The translations under genes were made by a program, and so were the position numbers. The notes beneath the pieces were generated by a model. It was given only the letters and a program-made list of their open reading frames with translations, did no database searches and was not told the DNA's origin. This document shows, piece after piece, positions 50,380-59,685 of a stretch of DNA of 64,000 nt. Each line of letters starts with the position of its first letter. Position 1 is the stretch's first letter. The stretch is from Colwellia sp. TT2012 (GTDB lineage: Bacteria > Pseudomonadota > Gammaproteobacteria > Enterobacterales > Alteromonadaceae). The stretch is from NCBI RefSeq assembly GCF_001440345.1, contig NZ_LJYX01000006.1, positions 434,001 through 498,000 on the forward strand, in the 5' to 3' direction.

Positions 50380-50862
50380 ATGCCTTCAATGGATATTGTA
50401 TCAGAAACTGATTTAGAAGAAGTTCGTAATGCTGTCGACAATGCTAATCGTGAAATTAGTACACGTTTTGACTTTCGTGGTGTTGAGGCAAGTTTTGAGT
50501 GGAAAAAACCCAATGTAACCTTGAAGGCCGAAGGTGATTTTCAATTAAAGCAAATGTGCGACATGTTGCGCAGCCAATTAACTAAACGCAATGTTGATGC
50601 TAAAGCCATGAGCATTGGTGATGCCAGTGCCACAGGTAAAAACTGGAGTCTGCAAGTCACCTTTAAAGAAGGTATTGAACAAGATATGGCTAAAAAAGTA
50701 GTCAAACTTATTAAAGGTGAAAAGCTAAAAGTTCAAGCGGCTATCCAAGGTGAACAAGTGCGGGTAACCGGTAAAAAACGTGATGATTTACAAGCGGTAA
50801 TGCGTTTACTAAAAGCCGCTGAGTTAGAGCAATCTTTTCAGTATACTAACTTTAAAGACTAG
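50380..50862 (+). CDS. yajQ: YajQ family nucleotide-binding protein
   Basis: 160 aa from ATG 50380 ([23 protein letters not shown]); a longer frame upstream is not supported. Two ferredoxin-like halves. Known YajQ proteins bind nucleotides and, in Xanthomonas, cyclic di-GMP; whether this one does is not visible. Followed by a strong terminator. Confidence 0.95.
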   Translation: MPSMDIVSETDLEEVRNAVDNANREISTRFDFRGVEASFEWKKPNVTLKAEGDFQLKQMCDMLRSQLTKRNVDAKAMSIGDASATGKNWSLQVTFKEGIEQDMAKKVVKLIKGEKLKVQAAIQGEQVRVTGKKRDDLQAVMRLLKAAELEQSFQYTNFKD

Positions 50863-50912
50863 TTTTGCTTTCATGTTAGAAAGGTAAACAGCGAGTAAAT
50901 TAGTGTTTTTGC

Positions 50913-50942
50913 CAAAAAACCATAACTATTGTTATGGTTTTT
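50913..50942 (+). terminator. rho-independent terminator after yajQ
   Basis: 13-bp stem AAAAAACCATAAC / GTTATGGTTTTTT with TATT loop, ending in a T-run; able to act in both directions. Confidence 0.9.
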
Positions 50943-51026
50943 TATGTTTGTTTAACCGTGTTAAATTAATTGCAACTAATGGTATAAGTCGACTTATAAT
51001 GACATGGGTAATAAACCTTAGCCTAT

Positions 51027-52053
51027 TCAAAAATGAAATCTGCTACTAAATAGGACAGTTAAGTCATTATTGTTAGTTAAATTTTTAACAATGCCGCCTT
51101 CAATAACCCATGTTGGCTGCAGCCATTGCAGGCCAAGGGTAACTTGGTGCGTTATTTCATCTGCTTCTTGCCATCGACCATTGAGCTCAGACACGACATA
51201 TAATTCTGACCCTATACCCGTTACCATTCAAGATGCATGTTCCAGAGTGCTTGAGAAATTTTAATTCAAGGCGCTGTGATGAAATAATGGTTGTTCCATT
51301 ATAAGTTACAGCAACGATGAAGTGATGTTGCTCAAACGCTTCTTCGATGGGTTTAAAATGTCTTTATACTGCGTTAAATAATCAAACCATAGAATGACTA
51401 TGCTTAAATTATTCTTCTTGCCTAAAGCCATTTTAATTCCCACTGAGATCCTGCACTTTGAATGGTAATGGGTATATACCCCAATCAGGGTAAATTGACG
51501 GTAATAAACGATATTGCCAAGAAATATCATATCGACCACTATCTGCACGGCTATTAATACCCGTTTGATAAAGTGCATCAATATCGAATTCATGTCTGCC
51601 TTGAAAAAATGTATAAACAAAGCCAGCTTGTACTGCAAATTCGCGAACATTGTCACTAGCATCATTAGCACTAGGAACATTACTCATAGGAACAATAGCA
51701 CCTGCTAACAAGGCTAATCTTGCTGTGCCAGAGAAAAAGTCATCTTGCATTACCGTGTGACGATATAATGCAGATAACTCGCCAAAATGATTTTCATCGT
51801 TAGCTGTTATTTTGTAAGGGATGGTAAATAGCAAAGCTTGATCATTACTTAAGCCGTAGGCCGTACTAGTATGAAAGTTACCGCTGGTGCTACCGGTAAT
51901 ATGCTCATATAAAAACCTTACCACATAGCCATGTTTATCAAGGGGCAAAGCAACAAATGATCTTAAGCCCATACTATAGGCATTGGGCACATTAAGTAAC
52001 GAAAGTAGGGTAATACTCGCTATGGCAGAAAGGCTAGTTGTTAGCTTCTTCAT
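51027..52053 (-). pseudogene. outer-membrane beta-barrel protein gene interrupted by a MITE
   Basis: Last gene of the metal operon. The N-terminal part (52053 down to 51475) has signal MKKLTTSLSAIASITLLSLLNVPNAYS and reads to ...YPDWGI. The C-terminal part continues GSELYVVSELNGRW and ends SSRFHF, with the terminal Phe typical of barrel proteins. Removing the 260-bp element plus one TA gives a continuous 254-aa frame. As it stands the frame runs into the MITE and stops after 206 codons, losing the C-terminal strands and targeting signal. Probably non-functional, though a truncated product is possible. Confidence 0.85.
51215..51474. mobile_element. 260-bp MITE inside the barrel gene
   Basis: Ends TACCCGTTACCATTCAA and TTGAATGGTAATGGGTA; TA duplicated at 51213-51214 and 51475-51476. 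The reverse complement matches the element at 12227-12500 almost throughout, including ATAGTCATTCTATGG and CCCATCGAAGAAGCGTTTGA. It lacks the 14-bp internal duplication of that copy. Non-coding, so moved in trans. Confidence 0.9.
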
Positions 52054-52339
52054 GTGATATCACCGTGACTTTTATTGGTGTAAATCCAGCATCGAGTATA
52101 GCTTGCTTAATCATTGCTATTGAGGGAGATTTTGCCTCAGTTTCTAAGCGAATTTTCTTCATTTTCATACTGACCTGTACTTTTGATACCCCTGCCATTT
52201 TATTGAAGGTGCGATTTAAACTATCAACACATAACGCGCAGGTCATGCCGTGAATTTCTACTTCTATTGTTTTAGCCTTGACTGCAAAGGTAAAAGATAA
52301 TGTCAGTGCTAAAGCGGTTAGTAATAATAATATTTTCAT
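52034..52339 (-). CDS. periplasmic heavy-metal-associated (HMA) protein, MerP-like
   Basis: 101 aa. Signal peptide (MKILLLLTALALTLSFTFAVKA), then an HMA fold with the metal-binding GMTCALC motif. It resembles MerP and copper-chaperone domains. Overlaps the barrel gene by 20 bp and follows the MerT-like gene by 13 bp, so it belongs to one operon. Metal specificity (Hg or other soft metal) is not settled. Confidence 0.88.
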   Translation of the reverse strand: MKILLLLTALALTLSFTFAVKAKTIEVEIHGMTCALCVDSLNRTFNKMAGVSKVQVSMKMKKIRLETEAKSPSIAMIKQAILDAGFTPIKVTVISHEEANN

Positions 52340-52352
52340 TGGTTAGTTCTCC

Positions 52353-52748
52353 TTATAGGTCGAGCAAGTTTCGCATGGGTAGTAACAGGTAACTGGTGAA
52401 AAAGCCAATAAACCAGATCATTGCACTTAGCCAAAATATTTTTTTATTAAATTGTTTTGATTTTTTACAAAGGGCGGCTAAGTCAGCCTCAGCAGGACAA
52501 TGTTGATTAGGCCGCCAAATAACGCCAGCTAAAATCAGCAAAATAAATGCCGCTAGGGTTAGGGTCCAGATCTTATGTTCAGCTAAAAAAACTAGCCCAG
52601 GAAGGTTGTAGTTTAAACTCGCCACTAACGCACCAAAACCTAAGGTGACGAGCAATATAGGTAAGGCACAACAAAGCAATGTGCCACTGGCAATAAAAAG
52701 TGTCAGCCACTTTAAATAAGGTTTTTCTAAAATATTAAGGTTTGCCAT
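52353..52748 (-). CDS. MerT-like metal transport membrane protein
   Basis: 131 aa from ATG 52748 (MANLNILEKPYLKW). Three hydrophobic segments; the first contains a Cys pair, GTLLCCALPILLVTLGFGA, placed as in MerT. A second pair of Cys lies in NQHCPAEADLAALC. It would carry a metal ion bound by the periplasmic MerP-like protein into the cytoplasm. No merA reductase is in the window, so detoxification by reduction is not shown. Confidence 0.85.
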   Translation of the reverse strand: MANLNILEKPYLKWLTLFIASGTLLCCALPILLVTLGFGALVASLNYNLPGLVFLAEHKIWTLTLAAFILLILAGVIWRPNQHCPAEADLAALCKKSKQFNKKIFWLSAMIWFIGFFTSYLLLPMRNLLDL

Positions 52749-52749
52749 G

Positions 52750-52971
52750 TTAACTCTCGCCACTTGAACAGGTACCTGAGGCTTGGATCGGTGGGCATGG
52801 CACTGAACCATAAGAACAAAAGACACAACAATCGCCTTGAAGAGGTTTCAATAATACCTGACAAGCAGTACATTCATAGAACCATTGGCAAGCATTTATC
52901 GGCATTTCCAGTAATTTTTTATGGCCACATTCAGGGCAGATTAGTTCTGAGTCGGTGGTAATTTTAGTCAT
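52750..52971 (-). CDS. GDCC-motif small Cys-rich protein
   Basis: 73 aa with ten cysteines. An N-terminal zinc-ribbon-like half (CPECGHKKLLEMPINAC...CTAC) is followed by GDCCVFCSYGSVPCPPIQ, a motif recalled from small proteins next to MerR/MerT-like genes. First gene of the minus-strand operon, divergent from the MerR gene. RBS AGGAAGCG. Possible metal-binding protein; its role is unknown. Confidence 0.85.
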   Translation of the reverse strand: MTKITTDSELICPECGHKKLLEMPINACQWFYECTACQVLLKPLQGDCCVFCSYGSVPCPPIQASGTCSSGES

Positions 52972-52996
52972 AAACGCTTCCTAGTTTGTTTATGTT

Positions 52997-53027
52997 AGTA
53001 TAGAACCTATAGTTACTATAGGTTCAA
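52997..53027 (-). promoter_or_regulatory. MerR-type operator/promoter
   Basis: On the minus strand, -35 TTGAAC and -10 TATACT are separated by 19 bp, the long spacing characteristic of MerR-family targets. The spacer is a near-perfect palindrome: GAACCTATAG-TTA-CTATAGGTTC (53003-53025). It drives the GDCC-merT-merP-like operon and overlaps the start of the regulator on the other strand. Confidence 0.92.
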
Positions 53028-53038
53028 GGGCTTTTGAC

Positions 53039-53464
53039 ATGAATTATGAAAAATATTCTATTGGCCAGCTGGCAAAAAAAACCGCGTGTAAGGTGGAAAC
53101 GGTGCATTACTATGAAAAAATAGGTTTAATGCCAGAGCCACCGAGAACCGATGGAGGGCACAGGGTCTATGCCTTACCTCATGTTAAACGCTTGAATTTT
53201 ATCAGGCGTAGTCGTGCTCTAGGCTTTAGAATTGAGCAAATTAAAGAGCTACTTAAATTTATAGATGAGCCAAACCACTATTGTGGCGAAGTTAAAGCAA
53301 TGGCAATGCAACAAGCTAGCGTTGTACAAGAGAAAATAGATGATTTACAGCGTCTACAATCAGCATTAAATGAAATGATTATTCAATGTTCCTCTGGGAA
53401 TAAACAGGTTGATGACTGTCCTATTATTGATGCACTCTACACTGAGAAAGTTGTTGGGCAATAA
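53039..53464 (+). CDS. MerR-family metal-responsive regulator
   Basis: 141 aa. N-terminal winged helix (SIGQLAKKTACKVETVHYYEKIGLMPEPPRTDGGHRVY), dimer helix, then metal-site cysteines in NHYCGEV, IIQCSSG and VDDCPIID. The last two are 10 apart, as in ZntR; Tn501 MerR has 9. Zn/Cd/Pb or Hg sensing are all open. Divergent from the operon it likely controls. Confidence 0.93.
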   Translation: MNYEKYSIGQLAKKTACKVETVHYYEKIGLMPEPPRTDGGHRVYALPHVKRLNFIRRSRALGFRIEQIKELLKFIDEPNHYCGEVKAMAMQQASVVQEKIDDLQRLQSALNEMIIQCSSGNKQVDDCPIIDALYTEKVVGQ

Positions 53465-53660
53465 AGATATTAAAGGCAAAAAAACAGTAATATTGATGTT
53501 TACTATTATTGTTTATACCCTCGTTCTAAGGGCTTACCCACATAATATTTATTCACTGCCTTAAGCCTAGCATTATTTCAGCGCTTGCCTCGGCAATACT
53601 TAATGCTACTAGTGAACTATTTTCATTATTTATTTAAATCAATTAAGCCCAAGTATTAGG

Positions 53661-54617
53661 CTATATTTTTATTTCATGTAAATAAAGCTGCACATTTTCT
53701 AAGTTAATATGACTTTTTTTGTAATAGGTAAGAGAAAGATCAATGGCGTGTTGTAAAAAATATTTTGCCTCTTGATAACGACCATCTAATAATAAAAAAT
53801 AGCCGATATCATTATACGCCTCAGCGGTAGTCATCACTTGTTTAAAAAGTTGTATTGATTTGTTGTATTGACCCGTTCGTACATAAATCAACCCTAAATT
53901 AAGCTTCGCCCGTTCAAAAGCAGGATTGGCATTAAGGGCTTCTTTATAGTGTTTTTCGGCCAAAACATAATGATGAGTTAGGTAATATGAATAGCCTAAG
54001 TTAGTGTGAATAAGGGATAAATCATCGCTGATGGTTAATAGTAGCTTAAATATTTCCCTAGCATATTCATGCTGGCTATCAAGATCATTTAACACCGCAT
54101 AAACATTGTAAGCTGATAATGGTGAGTCTTGATCGAGTTCGAGCAAACCCTTTTCAATATTGCCTTTTTGTAATCGATTTTGATCTAAATTAACAGTGCG
54201 CTCGAGCAGTGTTCTGGCTTTATTAATATTTCTTTGTTCTAGATAATAAATACCTACTGCAGCCAAGGCTGGGATATGGTCAGGATTGAGGGTTAATGCT
54301 TGCTTAAAAGCCCTGATGGCTAATTCTGGACTATTCAAGCTATTTTGAATTTTGCCAATTTGGCAAAACACATCAACATCGTTTTTATCCAATTCAAGCG
54401 CTTGAATATAATAAAAAATAGCTTTTTCTGGATTGTTATTCAGCTCTTCACGTTTTGCCTGTGCTATATTTTGTTGTTTAGATAGCACAACATTGGCAGA
54501 GTCTTTTTTTGCATTTGTCTGTTCAAGACTATTAGTGCTAGTACAACCGACACTAGCGAAAGAAAAGCTTAACAGCAAAAAAATTATAATTAGGTATTTA
54601 TCACTTAAATATTTCAT
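53661..54617 (-). CDS. tadD: TPR lipoprotein TadD
   Basis: 318 aa from ATG 54617; a GTG directly before it overlaps the tadC stop. Signal with lipobox SVGC, then TPR repeats over residues 60-310 (NNPEKAIFYYIQALELDKNDVD, SPELAIRAFKQALTLNPDH and others). TadD-type proteins assist secretin or pilus assembly in Tad systems. Last gene of the tad run on this strand. Confidence 0.85.
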   Translation of the reverse strand: MKYLSDKYLIIIFLLLSFSFASVGCTSTNSLEQTNAKKDSANVVLSKQQNIAQAKREELNNNPEKAIFYYIQALELDKNDVDVFCQIGKIQNSLNSPELAIRAFKQALTLNPDHIPALAAVGIYYLEQRNINKARTLLERTVNLDQNRLQKGNIEKGLLELDQDSPLSAYNVYAVLNDLDSQHEYAREIFKLLLTISDDLSLIHTNLGYSYYLTHHYVLAEKHYKEALNANPAFERAKLNLGLIYVRTGQYNKSIQLFKQVMTTAEAYNDIGYFLLLDGRYQEAKYFLQHAIDLSLTYYKKSHINLENVQLYLHEIKI

Positions 54618-54619
54618 CA

Positions 54620-55597
54620 CTAAAACGCCTTATCCCAAACATTCATTACTTTCAATACTGCGGGGCCAATGGCAACAATAAAGAAAGAGGGCCAAATACA
54701 AAACATCATCGGAAAAATCATTTTTACGCCAAGTTTAGCCGCATTTTCTTCTGCTGCCTGTAAGCGTTTATCCCGATACTCATCGGCATAAACCCGAATA
54801 GTTTCAGCGACACCAGTACCAAGCCTCAGGCTTTGTACAATAACTGAATTTAATCCTCTTATATCTTCTAAGCCAGTTCGGTCACTAAATTCCTGTAATG
54901 CTTGCTGCATTGATAAACCGACACGAACTTTACTGCAAACCAAGCCAAGTTCATGGGCTAATTCAGGGTGAACAAAGTCCAGTTCATTTTTAACGCGTTG
55001 AAATGCTTCTAACAAACCTAAACCTGCCTCACAACAGACTATTAATAAATCCAGTGCATCGGGAAAAAATTTACGCAACTCTTTCATACGGCGATCAGCT
55101 AATTTATGAAGTATCAACGAAGGTAATATATAGGTAAAGCCGATAATAGCAGCAAAAATATAGAGGGTCATTAGAGGGGAGAAACTGCCGGAGAACTTAA
55201 CCACAACAATTGTAATTAGTACGCCAGACAGCAATGACATCAATTTAAGGGCATTAAAAAGTTTTAACGCATTGGTTGAATGATAACCGGCATGAATAAG
55301 CAATTTTCGGGTGGCTTTATCGCCAGAAAAGCTAGTATTGATTAATGGCAGATGTTTAAGTTTATCTAGGTTATGTTCAAGGGTTAATGAATAATCCTCT
55401 TGAGTATGAGTTGCTGATAAAGGTTGGTTTTTTAGTTTATCTATTTGCGCCTTAACGGGTGAATAGATACCTGAAAAAAAATAGTAACATGCTATGAATA
55501 AAGTGACACCGGCGGAGGCGGCAACAGCATAAATAACCCATTCAACTATCACTTTATTATCGGTAAAACTCAGTAATAAACCTTGTAAATATTCCAT
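54620..55597 (-). CDS. tadC: Flp pilus assembly inner-membrane protein TadC
   Basis: 325 aa. GspF-type platform protein with the core motif FPDALDLLIVCCEAGLGLLEAFQRV and GLEDIRGLNSVIVQSLRLGTGVAETIRVYADEYRDKRLQAAEENAAKLGVKM near the C-terminus, typical of TadC. Immediately downstream of tadB (3 bp). Confidence 0.92.
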   Translation of the reverse strand: MEYLQGLLLSFTDNKVIVEWVIYAVAASAGVTLFIACYYFFSGIYSPVKAQIDKLKNQPLSATHTQEDYSLTLEHNLDKLKHLPLINTSFSGDKATRKLLIHAGYHSTNALKLFNALKLMSLLSGVLITIVVVKFSGSFSPLMTLYIFAAIIGFTYILPSLILHKLADRRMKELRKFFPDALDLLIVCCEAGLGLLEAFQRVKNELDFVHPELAHELGLVCSKVRVGLSMQQALQEFSDRTGLEDIRGLNSVIVQSLRLGTGVAETIRVYADEYRDKRLQAAEENAAKLGVKMIFPMMFCIWPSFFIVAIGPAVLKVMNVWDKAF

Positions 55598-55600
55598 AGC

Positions 55601-56569
55601 CTATACCTCTATTTGAATCAGTTTTTTAATCCAGAAAATGCCTAGTAACATACCGGCACCGCCCCATTTAAGTAGGTTTAACCCTTCTGGAGTTGAAATC
55701 AATATAGCAACATAACTAGGGGACGATAAATATAAAACAGCAAACAGTACAAAAGGCATTAATACCAACACCCAACCCGAAAGTCGCCCTTCGGCAGATA
55801 AGGTTCTAATCTTCCTTTTGAAGGTGAATCGTTGTCTGATCACTTTCGATAATTTATCAATATTTTCAGCAAGATTACCACCGGTAGATTTTTGAATAGC
55901 AACAGCGCTAGAAAAAGCCATTGCTGAAGTGCTTGGTACTCGTTTAACAAAATTGAGTAATGCTGTTTTGGTATCATTACCAAAATTAATACGATTAAAC
56001 ATTATCTTAAATTCATCGGCTAAAGGACCTTCCATTTCCTCAAAAACAAGCTTAATGGCATCACTAAAAGCATAACCAGCTTGCAAACCTCTTTTAAGCA
56101 CATCCATAGCTTCAGGGAATTGCTCTTCAATTTTCTCCATACGAAGTGTCATGTCGCGATTTAGTTTTAGGTGAAAAGCTAACAAAATCAGCAGTGAACA
56201 TAAGGAGCTAAATAACCAATCCTTACTGAAAAAGCCAAGTAAAAAAAAGACAGAAATACTGCTAGCTAAGGCAAGTGCTAAATATTGATGGCCTAACAAT
56301 TTTGACCCGGATATTTCCAGTTTATAGGTTAAATCTGCAATCCAAGGTATAGATTCTAGCCCGCGAGTAAAGGGCTGTAATTGTGCCACGCGGCTATTGA
56401 GCAATAGATTTTTTTCAATGCTTTTGTCTGTTAATGCCAGCGAAAGTAAATGTTTTCTTAACTTTTTTGTATCAGCCCTTTGTGGGCTGTATACCGAAAC
56501 AAATAAACTTTGCGCCAATAAAACCACGGCGGCAAAAACTAAAAGTAAAAATATAAGTTGCGGACTCAT
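55601..56569 (-). CDS. tadB: Flp pilus assembly inner-membrane protein TadB
   Basis: 322 aa GspF-like protein paired with TadC. The FPEAMDVLKRGLQAGYAFSDAIKLV and STGGNLAENIDKLSKVIRQRFTFKRKIRTLSAEGRLSGW motifs are those of TadB. N- and C-terminal membrane helices. RBS AGGAGGCAGC precedes the ATG; 11 bp after tadA. Confidence 0.92.
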   Translation of the reverse strand: MSPQLIFLLLVFAAVVLLAQSLFVSVYSPQRADTKKLRKHLLSLALTDKSIEKNLLLNSRVAQLQPFTRGLESIPWIADLTYKLEISGSKLLGHQYLALALASSISVFFLLGFFSKDWLFSSLCSLLILLAFHLKLNRDMTLRMEKIEEQFPEAMDVLKRGLQAGYAFSDAIKLVFEEMEGPLADEFKIMFNRINFGNDTKTALLNFVKRVPSTSAMAFSSAVAIQKSTGGNLAENIDKLSKVIRQRFTFKRKIRTLSAEGRLSGWVLVLMPFVLFAVLYLSSPSYVAILISTPEGLNLLKWGGAGMLLGIFWIKKLIQIEV

Positions 56570-56580
56570 GCTGCCTCCTA

Positions 56581-57903
56581 TTAGAATTCCATAGCTGATT
56601 TATCAATACCGTAAATACTATAAGGTATGTCGATGCCCTTAAGTGTTAACTGGTTATGAAATACGGGTATCACTCCTGTGGCTTGATAACTGCCTATTAT
56701 ATTTCCTTGCTCATCTTTATCTTCGCGTTTAAAAGTGAAAATTTCCGACATGGTAATCACATCGCCTTCCATGCCGGTAACTTCTTGAATACTGGTAATG
56801 CGCCGACAACCATCTTCTTGACGTTGCAATTGCACCACCACATCAATAGCAGAAGAAATTTGCGCTCTAATATTGTGGATAGGCATGTCAAAACCGCCCA
56901 TACAAATCATATTCTCTAAGCGACCTAAGGCATCCCGAGGCGTGTTAGCATGTAAGGTAGTCATTGAGCCTTCATGGCCAGTATTCATCGCCGCAAGCAT
57001 ATCTATCGCCTCAGCACCCCTCACTTCACCAATAATAATACGATCAGGACGCATCCTTAAACAGTTTTTAACTAGATCACGTTGTGATATTTCGCCTTTA
57101 CCTTCAATATTGGCGGGACGAGTTTCTAAACGTACGGTATGAGGCTGTTGTAACTGCAATTCGGCTGAATCTTCTATGGTGATAATGCGTTCATCTTCAG
57201 GAATATAGCCTGATAAAATATTAAGTAGTGTGGTTTTACCACTACCAGTACCGCCTGAAATCAATATATTAAGCTTACCCTTAACTACCGCTTTGATTAA
57301 CTGCCCCATTTCGTAGTTCATAGTGCCATAGTCAATGAGTTGTTCTGCGGAGAGTTTATCGACGGTAAAGCGGCGAATAGATAAAACCGGACCATCAAGG
57401 GCTAAGGGGGGAATAATGGCGTTAACTCTACTACCATCTTTAAGGCGGGCATCTACCATAGGAGATGATTCATCAACTCGGCGACCAACACTCGAAACAA
57501 TACGATCAATAATACTCAAAAGATGTTTATCATCATAAAACTGCACCGCAACTTTTTCTAATTTCCCCTTACGCTCTACATAAATACTGTCATAGCGATT
57601 CACTAAAATATCGGCAATGCTGGGATCTTCCAACAGGGTTTCTAGGGGACCGAGTCCTAAAATTTCATCAATAATCAGCTTTATCAATATTTGACGAATG
57701 TTTAAGCTTAATGGTCGGGTGACTTCATTTAACAAACTACAACATAAATCGGTGATCTGTGCTTTGGCTAGTTCGTTCTCCATGGTTTCCAATACGGATA
57801 AATCCAACAAGGTTAATATCTTGCCAAATATTTCCTGTTTGGTCTGCATATCCTCAGGCGTTAAAATGCTAAAAGGATCGTCTGTTTTGTTATCATATGG
57901 CAT
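56581..57903 (-). CDS. tadA: Tad secretion ATPase TadA/CpaF
   Basis: Hexameric ATPase powering pilus assembly. 440 aa from ATG 57903, placed by GGAGG 5 bp upstream; it overlaps the tadZ stop. Walker A GGTGSGKTTLLN, Asp box and Walker B MRPDRIIIGEVRGAEA, His box TTLHANTPRDALGRLE. N-terminal domain is the usual CpaF type. Confidence 0.95.
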   Translation of the reverse strand: MPYDNKTDDPFSILTPEDMQTKQEIFGKILTLLDLSVLETMENELAKAQITDLCCSLLNEVTRPLSLNIRQILIKLIIDEILGLGPLETLLEDPSIADILVNRYDSIYVERKGKLEKVAVQFYDDKHLLSIIDRIVSSVGRRVDESSPMVDARLKDGSRVNAIIPPLALDGPVLSIRRFTVDKLSAEQLIDYGTMNYEMGQLIKAVVKGKLNILISGGTGSGKTTLLNILSGYIPEDERIITIEDSAELQLQQPHTVRLETRPANIEGKGEISQRDLVKNCLRMRPDRIIIGEVRGAEAIDMLAAMNTGHEGSMTTLHANTPRDALGRLENMICMGGFDMPIHNIRAQISSAIDVVVQLQRQEDGCRRITSIQEVTGMEGDVITMSEIFTFKREDKDEQGNIIGSYQATGVIPVFHNQLTLKGIDIPYSIYGIDKSAMEF

Positions 57904-59143
57904 CATGACCTCCGAATATTTTACTGAAGAAACTAGGTTCTTCTGTTGGAATTTCAATAGGGAAAGCTTGTTTTATAATGGTACAAATTTCTTTATGAAT
58001 GATTTTGTCTTCGGTCAATTTTGCTAAGGGCAAACCTAAATCAGTACAAGAACTGGCCAATTTATAATTATTACTGACATAAAAAACACACTCGATAGCC
58101 AAAGCTTTTTTAATATCATTAAGGGTAATATTGGTGATTTTTTTTGAATAGCGGTTAACAATAATCTTGATAGTACTCTTGCTGATGCCCATATTATTAG
58201 TCAGTTGTTGAATAAGAGCCTTGGCTTCCCTCAGGCTGACAATATTTTGTTGGACAACGATGAAAAATTGGCTGGAGAGTAATACTAACGGTAAAGTGAG
58301 CGTATCTAAACCACGAGATAAATCAACTAACACCAAATCATGATTAAGTTTTATTTTCCATATGAGCTGCTCTAGGTGCTCAAAGTTTTTATTTTGCTCA
58401 TTATCAAGCTGAGCATAGGCTTTACTGGCTAACAAGCTTAAATTTTTTCGTTTGGCCATCATGGACTTTATCGCCATGTTATCCAGTTTATTAATTTCAT
58501 TTAGCGCATCGGTTAAAAAGTAATTTGTTTCGAGTTTTAGGGCATCGGCGAGAGAGCCGTAGTGCATGTCAGCATCAATGAGTACTATTTCATCTTGGCA
58601 AAGATCAGCGCTTATTTCACCTAAGCAGCTAGTAATAAAACTGGCGCCAGAGCCTGATTTACCGTTAATTATACTAATAATAGGGGCAACTTTTTTTTCT
58701 TTTAATATTTCATTGGCGCATACCGTTAAGGTATTAAATAACTCCTGTTCAATATCTTTAAATGGAATAATATCTTGTACATGATGATGCATCGCCGTGC
58801 GAACAATGTCAGCGTCAATGCCATCACCTAAAAGTAAGGTCGGCATATGCTTTTTTGCCAATTTTTCAATAGACAGTTTGCAAGGTTCTTTACCACTGCT
58901 GACCGCTAAAATTACCAATTCAAACTGACTAAAGTGTTCCGGTACTTTGTCATTAAACTCAAAATTTAAATTACTTATTAAATTAAATTGCTTCGAAAGG
59001 GTAAGTTGCATATTAACTTCGCTACAAATAACGAGCACACTTAAGTGAACGGGTAGGCTTTGCTTCTTTTTGAAAAAGTTATCAGTCACAGTTAACCTTC
59101 CATCAGGTAAATCAACAACATTATTGATATTTTTACTATTCAT
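57893..59143 (-). CDS. tadZ: Tad polar-localisation protein TadZ/CpaE
   Basis: 416 aa. N-terminal receiver-like domain (residues 30-140) lacking an evident phospho-Asp site, then a MinD/ParA-like ATPase with deviant P-loop INGKSGSGASF and VLIDADMHYGSLAD. Expected to position the Tad machinery. It lies between the TadE/F-like genes and tadA, whose start overlaps its end by about 11 bp. Confidence 0.9.
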   Translation of the reverse strand: MNSKNINNVVDLPDGRLTVTDNFFKKKQSLPVHLSVLVICSEVNMQLTLSKQFNLISNLNFEFNDKVPEHFSQFELVILAVSSGKEPCKLSIEKLAKKHMPTLLLGDGIDADIVRTAMHHHVQDIIPFKDIEQELFNTLTVCANEILKEKKVAPIISIINGKSGSGASFITSCLGEISADLCQDEIVLIDADMHYGSLADALKLETNYFLTDALNEINKLDNMAIKSMMAKRKNLSLLASKAYAQLDNEQNKNFEHLEQLIWKIKLNHDLVLVDLSRGLDTLTLPLVLLSSQFFIVVQQNIVSLREAKALIQQLTNNMGISKSTIKIIVNRYSKKITNITLNDIKKALAIECVFYVSNNYKLASSCTDLGLPLAKLTEDKIIHKEICTIIKQAFPIEIPTEEPSFFSKIFGGHDAI

Positions 59144-59176
59144 AATACGTCCTTAAATAACAATGCCTTAAACAAA

Positions 59177-59683
59177 CTATGGTGATGTAGCGGTACTTGG
59201 CAAGCAATAGGTATACTTTGTTCGTGTTGCACCTAAGCTTTCTCTTGGTAATGTGGTGGCAAAACTAGGTGAGTTAAGCGTTAAAAATAGCCCCGGAATA
59301 ATTAACTGATGCTGATAATTAGTTATTTCGGCTCGCACTAAAGCGATGTCATTAATATCGGCCACAGGGGCGCCATCAATTTGTAAATAACTTATTTGTA
59401 AATTTGTTATACCTAGGTTTGGCGCCATCGGTATTTTGTCAAACAGCGCAGCTTCGAGCATAGGGTCAAAAGCCGATATTGAACTATGGTCGAAATGACA
59501 AACCGTTGCTAATCTGGCGCCGCGCCTTGAGGCTTCGGTGAGTATATTCCAGACAAAAAATAACCGGCCAACTTCAAATACCGCAAATAACAGGAGAAAA
59601 AACACCGCACCGACAATGGAAAATTCTATGGTATATATACCTTTTTGTCGGTTTTTTTTAAGTTCTCTACCGCCTCTAAACAT
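59177..59683 (-). CDS. TadE/TadF-like pseudopilin
   Basis: 168 aa. Prepilin-like N-terminus: basic leader, then QKGIYTIEFSIVGAVFFLLLFAVFEVGRLFF, a hydrophobic helix with Glu at the +5-like position. Two similar pseudopilins lie side by side here; this one is called TadF-like only by position. Starts 2 bp after the previous gene. Confidence 0.82.
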   Translation of the reverse strand: MFRGGRELKKNRQKGIYTIEFSIVGAVFFLLLFAVFEVGRLFFVWNILTEASRRGARLATVCHFDHSSISAFDPMLEAALFDKIPMAPNLGITNLQISYLQIDGAPVADINDIALVRAEITNYQHQLIIPGLFLTLNSPSFATTLPRESLGATRTKYTYCLPSTATSP

Positions 59684-59685
59684 AG

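Noticed and set aside
54433..54681. 82-aa plus-strand ORF over tadD/tadC
   Set aside because: Antisense shadow of the tad genes with no independent support.
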